Part shown: piece after piece, positions 33,753 to 42,226 of the stretch
Numbering within the stretch: position 1 is the stretch's first letter
How the letters are laid out: each line of letters opens with the position of its first letter
DNA from: Spirochaetia bacterium UBA6919
GTDB taxonomy: Bacteria; Spirochaetota; UBA6919
DNA: 44,256 nucleotides
Assembly (NCBI GenBank): GCA_002450905.1
Contig: DKAT01000002.1
Location: 1 to 44,256, forward strand
Direction: 5' to 3'
Position numbers and translations under genes: made by a program
The notes under the pieces: generated by a model
Told to the model about the DNA's origin: nothing
What the model saw: only the letters and a program-made list of their open reading frames with translations
Databases searched by the model: none

Positions 33753-34816
33753 AAAACAGAATTATAAAATCCTATAAGCAAATCATATTTATTCCTTCTG
33801 TTATCCTGCTTATCCTTTTTGCAATTTATTTCTTTGCCCTCCCAGTCCATTATAAATATATCATTCGTGGTATATATACTACTGACACTGAACTGCAGTT
33901 CATAGCCTATCGATATCAAAGGGCTGATAAGATTAGAAACGGTTTGTATAGTTTATTATTAAGTTCAGAAAAGATTTTGAGTGAATATCTACCAAACAGC
34001 GAAGTCTCTTTAATTAACCAGAAAGCCTTTGAAAAGGATATCCCCCTCTCAAATGATTTGTATCCAGTGATAAAAAAAAGTTTATACTATGGAAAGCTAT
34101 CTGATGGTAAGTTTGATATAAGTATATTACCTCTGATCAGGCTCTGGAAAGCAATTGATAAAAATGATCAGAGTATTCCCAGTTCAACACAAATTCAGGA
34201 TACAATGAAACTGGTAGATTACAAATCAATTTTACTGAAAAATAATAAAATCCGATTTCTAAAAAAAGACATGCAAATCGGGTTGGGGGCAATTTCTAAA
34301 GGATATATCATTGATAAATGTATAGATTACTTAAAAAAACAGGGAATCAAAAATGCCTTACTTAAAATAGGTGGTGATTTATATGCCCTCGGAAACAAAT
34401 TGAATAAAAAAAAATGGTTAATAGAGATAAAAAATCCCAGAATAGATCAGATTTCAGGAAGTGGTATTGCTTATGTTTATCTACAGAACAAGGCACTCTC
34501 TACTTCAGGTGATTACGAGAGATATCGGCTAAGTAAATCAGGTATGCGTATCCATCATATCATTGATCCCAAAACAGGTTATCCATCCACGAAATCAATC
34601 AGCGTATCCATTATTGCTCCAAAGACGATTGATTCGGATGCCCTTTCCACAGCAGTTTTTTTAATGGGGCCAGAAAATGGGATTCATTTAATCAACAATC
34701 TTAAAAACGTTGAGGGATTAATTATTTATGAAAAAAATAAAGAAATAAAATGGATTATGTCCAAAGGATTTCCATTAGAAAAAAATATCCCTCTAAATCA
34801 TCTTATTAAAAAATAA
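33749..34816 (+). CDS. apbE: ApbE-like FAD:protein FMN transferase
   Basis: Protein of 355 residues with an N-terminal membrane anchor (FIPSVILLILFAIYFFA). ApbE enzymes move FMN from FAD onto a Thr of exported redox proteins such as NqrB/C and RnfG. Visible motifs: KIGGDLYALG (about 206-215), STSGDYERY (about 249-257), HHIIDPKTGYPS (D273) and DSDALSTAVFLMG, the Mg-binding Asp block. The start is TTG at 33749 in the overlap TTGA with the preceding stop, indicating translational coupling and no separate ribosome binding site. No flavoprotein target is in the window. Confidence 0.9.
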   Translation: MKNRIIKSYKQIIFIPSVILLILFAIYFFALPVHYKYIIRGIYTTDTELQFIAYRYQRADKIRNGLYSLLLSSEKILSEYLPNSEVSLINQKAFEKDIPLSNDLYPVIKKSLYYGKLSDGKFDISILPLIRLWKAIDKNDQSIPSSTQIQDTMKLVDYKSILLKNNKIRFLKKDMQIGLGAISKGYIIDKCIDYLKKQGIKNALLKIGGDLYALGNKLNKKKWLIEIKNPRIDQISGSGIAYVYLQNKALSTSGDYERYRLSKSGMRIHHIIDPKTGYPSTKSISVSIIAPKTIDSDALSTAVFLMGPENGIHLINNLKNVEGLIIYEKNKEIKWIMSKGFPLEKNIPLNHLIKK

Positions 34817-34938
34817 CAAATACCCTCATTTCTTTCATTGATTTTGGAATATCTTGCTAAAGTATTAAATATTTTTATACCGTAAATCATCTAAATTGTG
34901 TTATTTTTAATGATATTAATTTTCAAATGGAGGAAAGC

Positions 34939-35373
34939 TTGTATTTTTTAATAAAACGATTACCTATTATAGCTTTCATTGTATTACTATTCGTTAGTTC
35001 AACCTATTCTATAGAACCTGAACACCTTATTGATGGCTGGAAACTCGTTAGATTAGTTGATTTCTCAACAGGTGAGCGTAATAATAATGTAAAAGGTGTT
35101 TATATGCAGTTTTTCGATGGAGGAACCCTTTCGATTACAAATGTTACTATGCGACGCAGAACAACCTTCAACTGGATATTGAAAGGAAATCTTTTAACAA
35201 TCACCACGACTAATAATAGTGTTAAGATGGTAGGTTATGCTCAACTACTCAAGTCAAAAGAAAGATTAAATGTTATATACCGATTTAGTCGGTATGAATT
35301 AAAACAGATTAATAATAAAAATGTATACGTCATCAAAGGGCGATTTGAATGGGTTCTGGAAAAAGCATTTTAA
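34939..35373 (+). CDS. Small exported protein, lipocalin-like size
   Basis: Protein of 144 residues. I chose TTG at 34939 because GGAGGAA (34929-34935) lies just before it; the ATG at 34927 overlaps that site and would add four residues. A signal peptide (LPIIAFIVLLFVSSTYS) precedes about 115 residues of beta-rich sequence starting LIDGWKLVRLVDFSTGE. The WKLV...F..GG.L...N......W.L.GN.LTI pattern recalls small secreted calycin/lipocalin-like domains, but I would not name it. Confidence 0.7.
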   Translation: MYFLIKRLPIIAFIVLLFVSSTYSIEPEHLIDGWKLVRLVDFSTGERNNNVKGVYMQFFDGGTLSITNVTMRRRTTFNWILKGNLLTITTTNNSVKMVGYAQLLKSKERLNVIYRFSRYELKQINNKNVYVIKGRFEWVLEKAF

Positions 35374-35470
35374 AGTCTTATGAGCCAAAAACCCCCATTG
35401 AAAATCTGTTCACATTGGGGGACGATCCCTACTTGATTCCACATCTCGTTGTAATATACCCTGAATAATT
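35370..35470 (-). pseudogene. Decayed copy of the 3' end of the 36859-37524 gene
   Basis: In the gap after the small secreted gene, 35385-35441 aligns without gaps to 36907-36963 at 40 of 57 bases (counted by hand), in the same minus-strand frame: WNQVGIVPQCEQIFNGGF here against WYDVGIIPPYEPIPKGGF there. The frame ends in TAA at 35370-35372, inside the stop of the plus-strand neighbour. Upstream of the match the frame stays open but has no clear start or ribosome binding site. Confidence 0.5.
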
Positions 35471-35535
35471 TCCAAACCCACTCAAGATTCTTGACACTCC
35501 AACCCGAAATCACCGTACATGAAAAAATATTTTCC

Positions 35536-35565
35536 TTGACAAAATATCCATACCAATATTATATT
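35536..35565 (+). promoter_or_regulatory. Promoter of the SH3b-LRR lipoprotein gene
   Basis: TTGACA (35536-35541)-N18-TATATT (35560-35565), or TTATAT at 35559 with a 17-bp spacer; 23 bp before the start codon. Confidence 0.6.
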
Positions 35566-35588
35566 TCCATTTAAAGGAGTATTATTTT

Positions 35589-36851
35589 ATGAAAAACAAT
35601 TTAATAATTCTCAACGTCATTCTAACAATCATCATAGTAATACTTTTTTCAATAAACAATTCCTGTACAAAAAAAGATCCAGCGATACATCAGCAAACGA
35701 GTCCCTCAAATAACACCAAAGAGAATCTGGATAAGCTAACCTATAGAGTCGATGTACCCCAACTCATCCTAAGAAACGAACCCAATATTAAATCTAAAAT
35801 TGTAACGACATTAAAACAAGGAGCAATAGTAAATTTCATTCAAAAAACAGAATTCATCGATACTTTTGATCAAATCACAGCCCCCTGGTTTCAGGTTAAA
35901 ACATCGGATGATCAAACAGGATTTATATTTAGTGGATATCTTATAAAAAACACCAAAGAGATCGAAAATCTCTTAATTACTCAAAAATGGCTTGAAAAGT
36001 ATGAGATTTATAATCCGAAACCAAGAAAAAATCTCAGGGAATTAGTAAATATAACTATAATTTATGTCGGATCAAAGGGTTCAAAAGATAGTCAGATGAA
36101 GGATATCACCCCTATTCAATATCTCACTAATCTGAAGGAACTTAATCTGGGCGGTAATGCAAATCCTGACCCGGTATCCGATCTCACTCCCCTTAAACAT
36201 TTAAAAAATCTGGAGAAATTGGGAATATTCAATACCAAAATATCTGATATAACTCCCTTAAAATATCTTAAGAATTTGAAGTTTCTAAGCATTGGATATT
36301 CCCCAATCACCGATCTCACCCCATTAAAAACCCTTCCTAAATTACAGACGCTACAAATTATAGATATTAAAGATATTAGTAATTTTAAAGGACTTATAGA
36401 ACTCAAATCATTAAAAAGCCTTTCTCTTGGGAATATATTGGGTGGTGGCAGTGGTTTACTATCAGACATCCATTTATTAAAATACATGACCAATTTACGA
36501 GAATTGGTTCTTGGTGGTTCTAGAGTATCAGATATAACTCCTTTGAAATCCCTCATAAAATTACAATCACTTAATCTTAGTTTTACTAAAGTATTGGATC
36601 TCAGACCCTTAAAAACACTTACGAGATTAGAAGAAATTAATCTCACTAAAACACAGGTGTCGAATCTCAATCCACTAAAATCCCTTATCAACTTAAAATC
36701 TCTTTGGCTTCCAGATACAAAAGTGTCAGATATCACTCCTTTAAAATCCCTTTCTCAATTGATTGATCTTAACCTCGGTGGAACAAGAGTTCCCAAAGAA
36801 CAGGTGGAAGAATTAAAAAAAATCTTACCAAAATGTAAAATAAATTATTAA
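35589..36851 (+). CDS. Lipoprotein with SH3b domain and internalin-type leucine-rich repeats
   Basis: Protein of 420 residues. Hydrophobic signal (LIILNVILTIIIVILFSINNSC) with probable lipidated Cys 26. Residues about 50-120 form a bacterial SH3 domain (YRVDVPQLILRNEPNIKSKI, GAIVNFIQK, WFQVKTSDDQTGFIFSGYL), often used to bind peptidoglycan stem peptides. From about 165 to the end are roughly ten 22-residue repeats of the internalin kind (L.SL..LDLS.T.VSDITPLK). This repeat type differs from that of the LRR genes at 1-551 and 16840-18327. AAAGGAG precedes the ATG. Confidence 0.87.
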   Translation: MKNNLIILNVILTIIIVILFSINNSCTKKDPAIHQQTSPSNNTKENLDKLTYRVDVPQLILRNEPNIKSKIVTTLKQGAIVNFIQKTEFIDTFDQITAPWFQVKTSDDQTGFIFSGYLIKNTKEIENLLITQKWLEKYEIYNPKPRKNLRELVNITIIYVGSKGSKDSQMKDITPIQYLTNLKELNLGGNANPDPVSDLTPLKHLKNLEKLGIFNTKISDITPLKYLKNLKFLSIGYSPITDLTPLKTLPKLQTLQIIDIKDISNFKGLIELKSLKSLSLGNILGGGSGLLSDIHLLKYMTNLRELVLGGSRVSDITPLKSLIKLQSLNLSFTKVLDLRPLKTLTRLEEINLTKTQVSNLNPLKSLINLKSLWLPDTKVSDITPLKSLSQLIDLNLGGTRVPKEQVEELKKILPKCKINY

Positions 36852-36858
36852 TTTTGAA

Positions 36859-37524
36859 TTAAATAATCCTCCTTACCCCAAAAGCCCCTCTTCCGAATTT
36901 CCCTGTCCCAAAACCCCCCTTGGGAATTGGTTCATAGGGCGGGATAATCCCCACGTCGTACCACAGATCCTCGATGCCCTTTCCCGAATCAGGGAGAATC
37001 CCATATCGCGTGACATTGAGCCATTGATGAGTGTCCAGATATTTTAAACTCCTGCCCAATTGTTTCATAAATGATTTCGTCTTCCGATAAGTATAAATTG
37101 CTTTGATGAGTCGCCGATCTCGCACTTCCAGCATCATTTTTTTCTGTGACTCTTGATAAACTATAGTATTTGAGGTATTGGAAACAGTGTCCAGAGCCAG
37201 AGAATGATTTCCTAGTTCTAATGACTTCATCCGATAGGTCACGAGAAACGAGGATAGGAATGCCCTATACCCATCCCTAAACTGATGATCCACAGCGATA
37301 AGATCCCAGTAAGGCTTATTTGATTGTTTCTCAAAATTCTTCCAGCGATTCACCCCCTCTGTTAAAGCACTTCTCTGTTCCTGTTGGATTTGAGTCTTGG
37401 GATTGGATGGTGGGACTTTAATCTTTATGTACATCTTCCCGAGCTTCGTTCTCTGGACAACGTGTTTCCCAATTTTACCCCACATCACCGGACTGTGATC
37501 CACTCCTTCTAAGAGTATTGCCAT
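36859..37524 (-). CDS. Uncharacterised protein, base composition unlike its neighbours
   Basis: Protein of 221 residues, AAGGGAG upstream of the ATG. No signal peptide or membrane segment. Residues about 14-75 (WGKIGKHVVQRTKLGKMYIK ... NPKTQIQQEQRSAL ... WKNFEKQSNKPYWDLIA) recall a motif common in phage-linked and hypothetical proteins, 'GK..G.V..R...GK.Y.R....P.NP.T..Q..QR..F...', but the rest is unknown. The C-terminus is Gly-, Phe- and Lys-rich (KGGFGTGKFGRGAFGVRR). The gene is visibly richer in G+C than its surroundings. A decayed relative of its 3' end lies at 35370-35470 and a tandem repeat just upstream, so the locus may be acquired or variable. Confidence 0.65.
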   Translation of the reverse strand: MAILLEGVDHSPVMWGKIGKHVVQRTKLGKMYIKIKVPPSNPKTQIQQEQRSALTEGVNRWKNFEKQSNKPYWDLIAVDHQFRDGYRAFLSSFLVTYRMKSLELGNHSLALDTVSNTSNTIVYQESQKKMMLEVRDRRLIKAIYTYRKTKSFMKQLGRSLKYLDTHQWLNVTRYGILPDSGKGIEDLWYDVGIIPPYEPIPKGGFGTGKFGRGAFGVRRII

Positions 37525-37982
37525 TAGTAACTCCCTTATAGACTAATATTCAAGTAATCTCGACAACGAAAATGAGAAATCTCGACAACGAAAATGAGAA
37601 ATCTTGACACCCTGATGAAATAGTTAAACGAAATCGGAATCAAAATTCTTAGTTCCGATGTTGATATATTATATTGATTTTCGTGGTATGTTCTCAAAGA
37701 AATGTATATTAAATCATTGAATCACTTTCCCTATCGATATGCATACTGATACCCAATATATTCATGATTTGTATGTAAACAATGATTCTTTAATTATAGA
37801 TAGAATTATGACCTAAATTACTTGTCAATAATATTAGAGTGAGTGGACATTATTTTTTATGTGGTATAAAAAGATTTACTCTATATATAACAAAAGAGAA
37901 TCACAGATAAATGAATAGTTGACAGTAAATAATTTAAGAATGGATGATCGATTTCATTGGCTTAACATATGTTATAGAAAGT
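37525..37982. other. Intergenic region upstream of the 221-residue gene
   Basis: 458 bp between two minus-strand genes. It contains the 22-bp tandem repeat near its left end. The rest is AT-rich with no reading frame above about 15 codons with a ribosome binding site, and no clear terminator for nupC. Confidence 0.5.
37556..37610. repeat. 22-bp direct repeat, two full copies and a partial third
   Basis: AATCTCGACAACGAAAATGA plus GA occurs at 37556-37577 and 37578-37599 with no mismatch, followed by a degenerate start of a third copy (AATCTTGACAC) at 37600-37610. It lies 32 bp before the start of the minus-strand gene, so it overlaps its promoter region. Confidence 0.85.
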
Positions 37983-39272
37983 TTAAATAATGATTCCTGC
38001 GACACAAGCTGTGAGAAATCCAGCCAAAAGCCCCCCCAACATTGACTTTAGACCAAGTTGAGCCAGTTCACTACTCCTATCGGGGGCTAAGGAACTGATT
38101 CCGCCAATCATAATCCCAATAGATCCTAAATTAGCAAAACCGCAAAGGGCATAGGACAATATGATTTTAGTCCGATCAGTCAGGATTAGCTTACCCTGTT
38201 TCACAATCCCTGCGAGATCGGCATACGCAATCCATTCGTTAATCACGACTTTCTTTCCAAGAAGGGATCCCGCTATTGAAGCATCACTCCATGGAATTCC
38301 CATTAAATAAGCGATGGGTGTGAAGAGATAACCTGCTAATTCTTCAAATGTATAAGGTTTAGCAATACCTAACCAGGTTTGGGGTGTGGTTAGAATTAAA
38401 TTAACAAGATATATTAATGCCACAAAGGATAATAAAATCGCTCCAACATTCATAGCGAGTTTGAGCCCATCTTTTGCCCCTGTTGCTGCCGCATCGATCA
38501 TGTTAATAGTCTGTTTAGGTATTTTAATGTTTAAATGTCCCATAGTATCAGGCTTGGCATCTTCAGGGATCATAATTTTAGCGAGAACAAATGCCGCTGG
38601 GGCACTCATCACACTAGCCGTAATTAAGTGTCCTGTAATATTAGGAACTGCATCCTTAAGGATTGTAACATAAACACCCATCACACTACCAGCGACTGTA
38701 GCCATGCCACTAACCATAACAGCAAATAATTCTGATCGGGTTATTGTTGAAATGAGTGGCTTGATGGATAAAACGGCTTCAATCATCCCTACAAATACGT
38801 TGGATGCCACAGCAAGGCTCTCTGCCCCACTGGTTTTCATTGTTTTAGACATGATAACAGCGAAAAAATTGATGAACTTCTGCATGATTCCAATGTGGTA
38901 CAAGACAGATATGAGTGATGAGAAAAATACAATGATTGGAAGTCCTCTAAATACAAAATTATTGAATAAAGACTCATCAGAAGGATTTTTACCCAGCATG
39001 AATGCCATTCCTTTGTCACTGAGTCCTAAAATAGCATTTACAATAAGATTTAATTGCTCAAAGAACCAGGCACCGGGGCTTGAATTTAATTTAAACAGAT
39101 GAGCAAGCCATTGATTAAAAAAACTCTCGGGTATCACCACTATTCCAATGATCACCTGAAGAGCAATACCCCAGATCACAAGACGCCAATCGATCTTATT
39201 TTTATTGACTGAGAAAAGATATGCAATACCAATGATAACAAAACATCCTGTGAGACTTAATAGTTTCTCCAT
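37983..39272 (-). CDS. nupC: Concentrative nucleoside transporter (NupC/CNT family)
   Basis: Inner-membrane symporter of 429 residues from the ATG at 39272, preceded by GGAG at 5 nt; a GTG two codons upstream overlaps that site. About ten hydrophobic segments. Family motifs: FVFRGLPIIVFFSSLISVLYHIGIMQ, the core signature GMIEAVLSIKPLI, TRSELFAVMVSGMATVAGSVMG, a conserved VINEWIAYADLA and YALCGFANLGSIGI near the C-terminus. It imports nucleosides with sodium or protons. It is monocistronic. Confidence 0.93.
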   Translation of the reverse strand: MEKLLSLTGCFVIIGIAYLFSVNKNKIDWRLVIWGIALQVIIGIVVIPESFFNQWLAHLFKLNSSPGAWFFEQLNLIVNAILGLSDKGMAFMLGKNPSDESLFNNFVFRGLPIIVFFSSLISVLYHIGIMQKFINFFAVIMSKTMKTSGAESLAVASNVFVGMIEAVLSIKPLISTITRSELFAVMVSGMATVAGSVMGVYVTILKDAVPNITGHLITASVMSAPAAFVLAKIMIPEDAKPDTMGHLNIKIPKQTINMIDAAATGAKDGLKLAMNVGAILLSFVALIYLVNLILTTPQTWLGIAKPYTFEELAGYLFTPIAYLMGIPWSDASIAGSLLGKKVVINEWIAYADLAGIVKQGKLILTDRTKIILSYALCGFANLGSIGIMIGGISSLAPDRSSELAQLGLKSMLGGLLAGFLTACVAGIII

Positions 39273-39406
39273 GATCACTCCATTTTACCAAATCCTAATT
39301 ATTTTGTGGAATAATTTGATAAAAATTAATAAATTTAATACTCAATCCATAGAAAATATTTATCTTTAAATAAATATAAATTATCATCAATCGTATAAAT
39401 AAAATT

Positions 39407-39820
39407 ATGAAAAAAAAAATTATATTGCATTCCGTCATAGGTATTGTTTCGATAATAATCCTTCACCTGATATTCTTTTCTATTAGGTCATACATAGCTG
39501 AGAAGTCAATTAGTCACCATGTCGATGAGATATTAAATTCTCCTGAAGAAATGAAACAATTATCAGAACAATTAAATAATGATATACAGCATAAAAATTC
39601 CTTATTAGAAGAGATAAAAAAAAGAAGTGAAGCTCCATTTGATAAAAAAAACATAAAATACAACAATTTGAAAGAACAGCTTGTCCAGGAATTGACGAAA
39701 GAAAAAAAAACATCTTTCCTACAGGCATTTGGCGTCCATTTCATTTTCTTTATTTTGGGTGGAATTGTATTTCTGCTATCTGCCCGATTATTTAAGTCAA
39801 AAAAGAATAGCAATACATAA
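39407..39820 (+). CDS. Small membrane protein with two transmembrane helices
   Basis: Protein of 137 residues: a membrane helix at about 5-27, a charged coiled-coil segment at about 30-105 (EEMKQLSEQLNNDIQHKNSL and onward), and a second helix at about 108-128 (FGVHFIFFILGGIVFLLSA). No known family. It heads a probable operon with the DinB-like and inositol-phosphatase genes, 13 bp from the next start. Confidence 0.7.
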   Translation: MKKKIILHSVIGIVSIIILHLIFFSIRSYIAEKSISHHVDEILNSPEEMKQLSEQLNNDIQHKNSLLEEIKKRSEAPFDKKNIKYNNLKEQLVQELTKEKKTSFLQAFGVHFIFFILGGIVFLLSARLFKSKKNSNT

Positions 39821-39833
39821 ATTAGAGGCATTC

Positions 39834-40301
39834 ATGACACAACACGATATCCAATCAACCCTCCAGCAACTTGGTGATTATGTTGAGGACATCAAAAGGA
39901 TTTTTGAATCAACTTCACAAGAAACCCTTTCTTATAAGGAAAGTTCTGATAAATGGTCACCAAAAGAGATATTGGGACATTTAATTGATGTTGAACTTGT
40001 CTTCCATTATCGATTGAAAAAGATCATTGAGGAGGATAAGCCAGCTTTAGCTAATTTCAATCAAAATATTTGGGTGGAAGAACAGCAATATAATCACTGG
40101 GACACAGCTATTTTAGTCAACTCCTTGTTGGCCCTCAGACGAAACTTAGTATTTTGGCTTGGAAGAATTAGAGAAGATCAGTGGGAGAGGGAAGGGATGC
40201 ATTCAAAAAGAGGATTAATTACCTTTCGCTCAATAGTAGAGCTTCTTATATCCCATTTAAAACATCACTATCTCCAAATTAAAGAAAGGATCAAAAGATG
40301 A
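39834..40301 (+). CDS. DinB/YfiT-like putative metal-dependent hydrolase
   Basis: Four-helix-bundle protein of 155 residues. The start is the ATG at 39834, with AGAGG 5 nt upstream; a longer frame from 39729 would overlap the previous gene by about 90 bp. WSPKEILGHLIDVELVFHYR and a C-terminal HLKHHYLQIKERI give the typical metal triad H49, H141 and H145 of the DinB superfamily. Substrate unknown; relatives transfer or hydrolyse thiol-linked groups. Its last 4 bp overlap the next start (ATGA). Confidence 0.85.
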   Translation: MTQHDIQSTLQQLGDYVEDIKRIFESTSQETLSYKESSDKWSPKEILGHLIDVELVFHYRLKKIIEEDKPALANFNQNIWVEEQQYNHWDTAILVNSLLALRRNLVFWLGRIREDQWEREGMHSKRGLITFRSIVELLISHLKHHYLQIKERIKR

Positions 40302-41068
40302 GCTATCTCGACACAGCTATTCATTGTGTGGAAGAGACAAAAGAAATATTTTTAAGTGGATATTCGCAAAAAAAAAATATTACCCATAAAGGTATGTTTG
40401 ATCTTGTTACGACTGTCGATAAAGAAATTGAGGATAAGGTGGTCCAAATTATCCAATCAGATTACCCAAATCATGATATTTTAGCAGAAGAATCTCATGT
40501 CACTGAACGAAGAAGCAAACATCGATGGATTATTGATCCACTGGATGGGACAACAAACTTTGTCCACTCTGTTCCTCATTTCTCAATATCAATTGCTTTA
40601 GAAGAAGAAGGAGAGATTATTTTAGGAGTAGTATATCAGCCCATATCAGGTGAATTATTTCTAGCTGAGAAAGGAAAGGGGGCATATCTTAATAATTCTA
40701 AAATCCATGTATCCGATGTTACATCTTTATCAAACAGCATATTAGCTACAGGATTTCCTTACGACAAGTACCAGTATGCTGATTTATATTCCTCTGAACT
40801 TAAATTATTTTTAGAAAAAGTACAGGGTATAAGAAGATTTGGAGTAGCATCCCTTGATCTCTGTTTCTTATCTTGTGGACGTTTTGATGGCTTTTGGGAA
40901 AGGAAATTGAAACCATGGGACGTCGCTGCATCTATTCTGATTATCAAAGAAGCAGGTGGCATGATTACAAATTTTTCTGGAAGCCCATATTCATTCCAAG
41001 ACAATACAATTATGGCTAGCAACTCTCTGATTCATAAAGAAATGCTGAGTACTATAAATACAAATTAA
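40298..41068 (+). CDS. Inositol-monophosphatase family protein (SuhB-like)
   Basis: Mg-dependent sugar-phosphate phosphatase of 256 residues. Metal-binding residues of the family are present: E64/E65 (LAEESH), D80, D83 and G84-T85 in DPLDGTTNF, and D208 in KPWDVAASILIIKEAGG. It could hydrolyse inositol 1-phosphate or fructose 1,6-bisphosphate; the sequence does not decide. It is translationally coupled to the DinB-like gene. Confidence 0.92.
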   Translation: MSYLDTAIHCVEETKEIFLSGYSQKKNITHKGMFDLVTTVDKEIEDKVVQIIQSDYPNHDILAEESHVTERRSKHRWIIDPLDGTTNFVHSVPHFSISIALEEEGEIILGVVYQPISGELFLAEKGKGAYLNNSKIHVSDVTSLSNSILATGFPYDKYQYADLYSSELKLFLEKVQGIRRFGVASLDLCFLSCGRFDGFWERKLKPWDVAASILIIKEAGGMITNFSGSPYSFQDNTIMASNSLIHKEMLSTINTN

Positions 41069-41122
41069 TTTTAATATTTTTTTTACATCTTATCCAAGTA
41101 ATTTATTAAATTCTTATTAGAA

Positions 41123-41151
41123 TTGAAAAATATGCAATATATCAATATATT
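41123..41151 (+). promoter_or_regulatory. Promoter of the gap-pgk-tpiA operon
   Basis: TTGAAA (41123-41128)-N17-TATATT (41146-41151), 27 bp before the gap ATG, which has TGGAGG just upstream. Confidence 0.65.
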
Positions 41152-41178
41152 TTATATCTTATTAATTTTGGAGGTTTT

Positions 41179-42195
41179 ATGAGTATTAAAGTAGGTATTA
41201 ATGGTTTTGGACGGATTGGACGAAACATTTTAAGAGCTGCTCTGGACAATAATGTAAGTGGTATAGACTTTGTAGCTGTGAATGACCTTACTGATGCAAA
41301 GACCCTGGCTCACTTATTTAAGTATGACTCTGTTTTAGGGAACTTTAAAGGCACAGTTGAGGCAAAGGACGACATAATAATTATTAATGGTAAATCAGTT
41401 AAAGTTCTAAAGAAAAATATTGATGAGTTGCCCTGGGGTGAACTGGGTGTCGATGTGGTAGTTGAATCTACTGGTATTTTCACAGATGCTACCAAAGCAA
41501 AGACTCATATTGATCGAGGTGCAAAAAAGGTTATAATTAGTGCCCCAGCAAAGAATGAAGACATCACGATTGTATTGGGAGTCAATGAAAAGTCTTATGA
41601 CAAAACAAAGCATCATATTATATCTAATGCTTCCTGTACCACAAATTGTCTTGCTCCAGTTGTCAAAGTATTACAAGAAAAATTTGGACTAAAACAGGGT
41701 ATTATGACCACAATCCACTCCTACACAAATGATCAGAAAATATTAGATCAACCCCATAAAGATTTGAGAAGAAGTCGTGCGGCAGGAGTTTCTATGATTC
41801 CTACATCCACAGGTGCAGCGAAAGCAGTAGGGCTTGTCTTACCAACGGTGAAAGGAAAATTAACTGGAATGGCTATTCGTGTCCCAACTCCAAACGTATC
41901 ATTAGTTGATCTAACAGCGGAATTAGAGAAACCAGCCTCCAAAGATGAAATAAATCAGGCTATGAAATCTGCTTCTAATAGTGAATTAAAAGGCATTTTA
42001 GAATACTGTGAAGAACCCCTCGTCAGTGCAGATTTCAAAGGAAACAGTAATTCAAGTATTTTTGATGCTCTTTCAACGATTGAAATAGAAGAAGAAGGGG
42101 GGAAAGGTAAATTTATTAAGGTTCTGTCATGGTATGATAATGAGTGGGGTTACTCTTCTCGTGTAGTAGACTTGATTAAATATATTATGAAATAA
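41179..42195 (+). CDS. gap: Glyceraldehyde-3-phosphate dehydrogenase, type I
   Basis: NAD-dependent enzyme of 338 residues, converting glyceraldehyde 3-phosphate to 1,3-bisphosphoglycerate. N-terminal GINGFGRIGRNILRA; nucleotide-site VNDLTDAKTLAHLFKYDSVLG with the Asp typical of NAD specificity; catalytic Cys 153 in SNASCTTNCLAP; HSYTNDQ with the catalytic His; C-terminal SWYDNEWGYSSRVVDLI. Strong GGAGG. First gene of gap-pgk-tpiA. Confidence 0.97.
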   Translation: MSIKVGINGFGRIGRNILRAALDNNVSGIDFVAVNDLTDAKTLAHLFKYDSVLGNFKGTVEAKDDIIIINGKSVKVLKKNIDELPWGELGVDVVVESTGIFTDATKAKTHIDRGAKKVIISAPAKNEDITIVLGVNEKSYDKTKHHIISNASCTTNCLAPVVKVLQEKFGLKQGIMTTIHSYTNDQKILDQPHKDLRRSRAAGVSMIPTSTGAAKAVGLVLPTVKGKLTGMAIRVPTPNVSLVDLTAELEKPASKDEINQAMKSASNSELKGILEYCEEPLVSADFKGNSNSSIFDALSTIEIEEEGGKGKFIKVLSWYDNEWGYSSRVVDLIKYIMK

Positions 42196-42226
42196 AAATA
42201 TTATCTAAACAAGGATTAAAATTAAA

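Noticed and set aside
33362..33919. 185-codon minus-strand frame across the DUF2173 and apbE starts
   Set aside because: It is antisense to two genes with clear family motifs and lacks a ribosome binding site.
35440..35520. Upstream extension of the decayed fragment as a real gene
   Set aside because: The frame is open (LEWVWKLF and onward) but has no start with a ribosome binding site and overlaps the promoter of the next gene; only the 57-bp block has support.
36116..36736. 206-codon open frame antisense to the SH3b-LRR gene
   Set aside because: Its openness follows from the periodic LRR repeats on the plus strand; the peptide is itself a mirror of the repeats and has no start signal.
37556..37610. 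Short direct repeats considered as a CRISPR array
   Set aside because: The units are adjacent with no spacers, only two and a half copies exist, and no cas gene is near.
38704..39102. 132-codon plus-strand frame inside nupC
   Set aside because: Antisense to a well-supported transporter gene; no domain.
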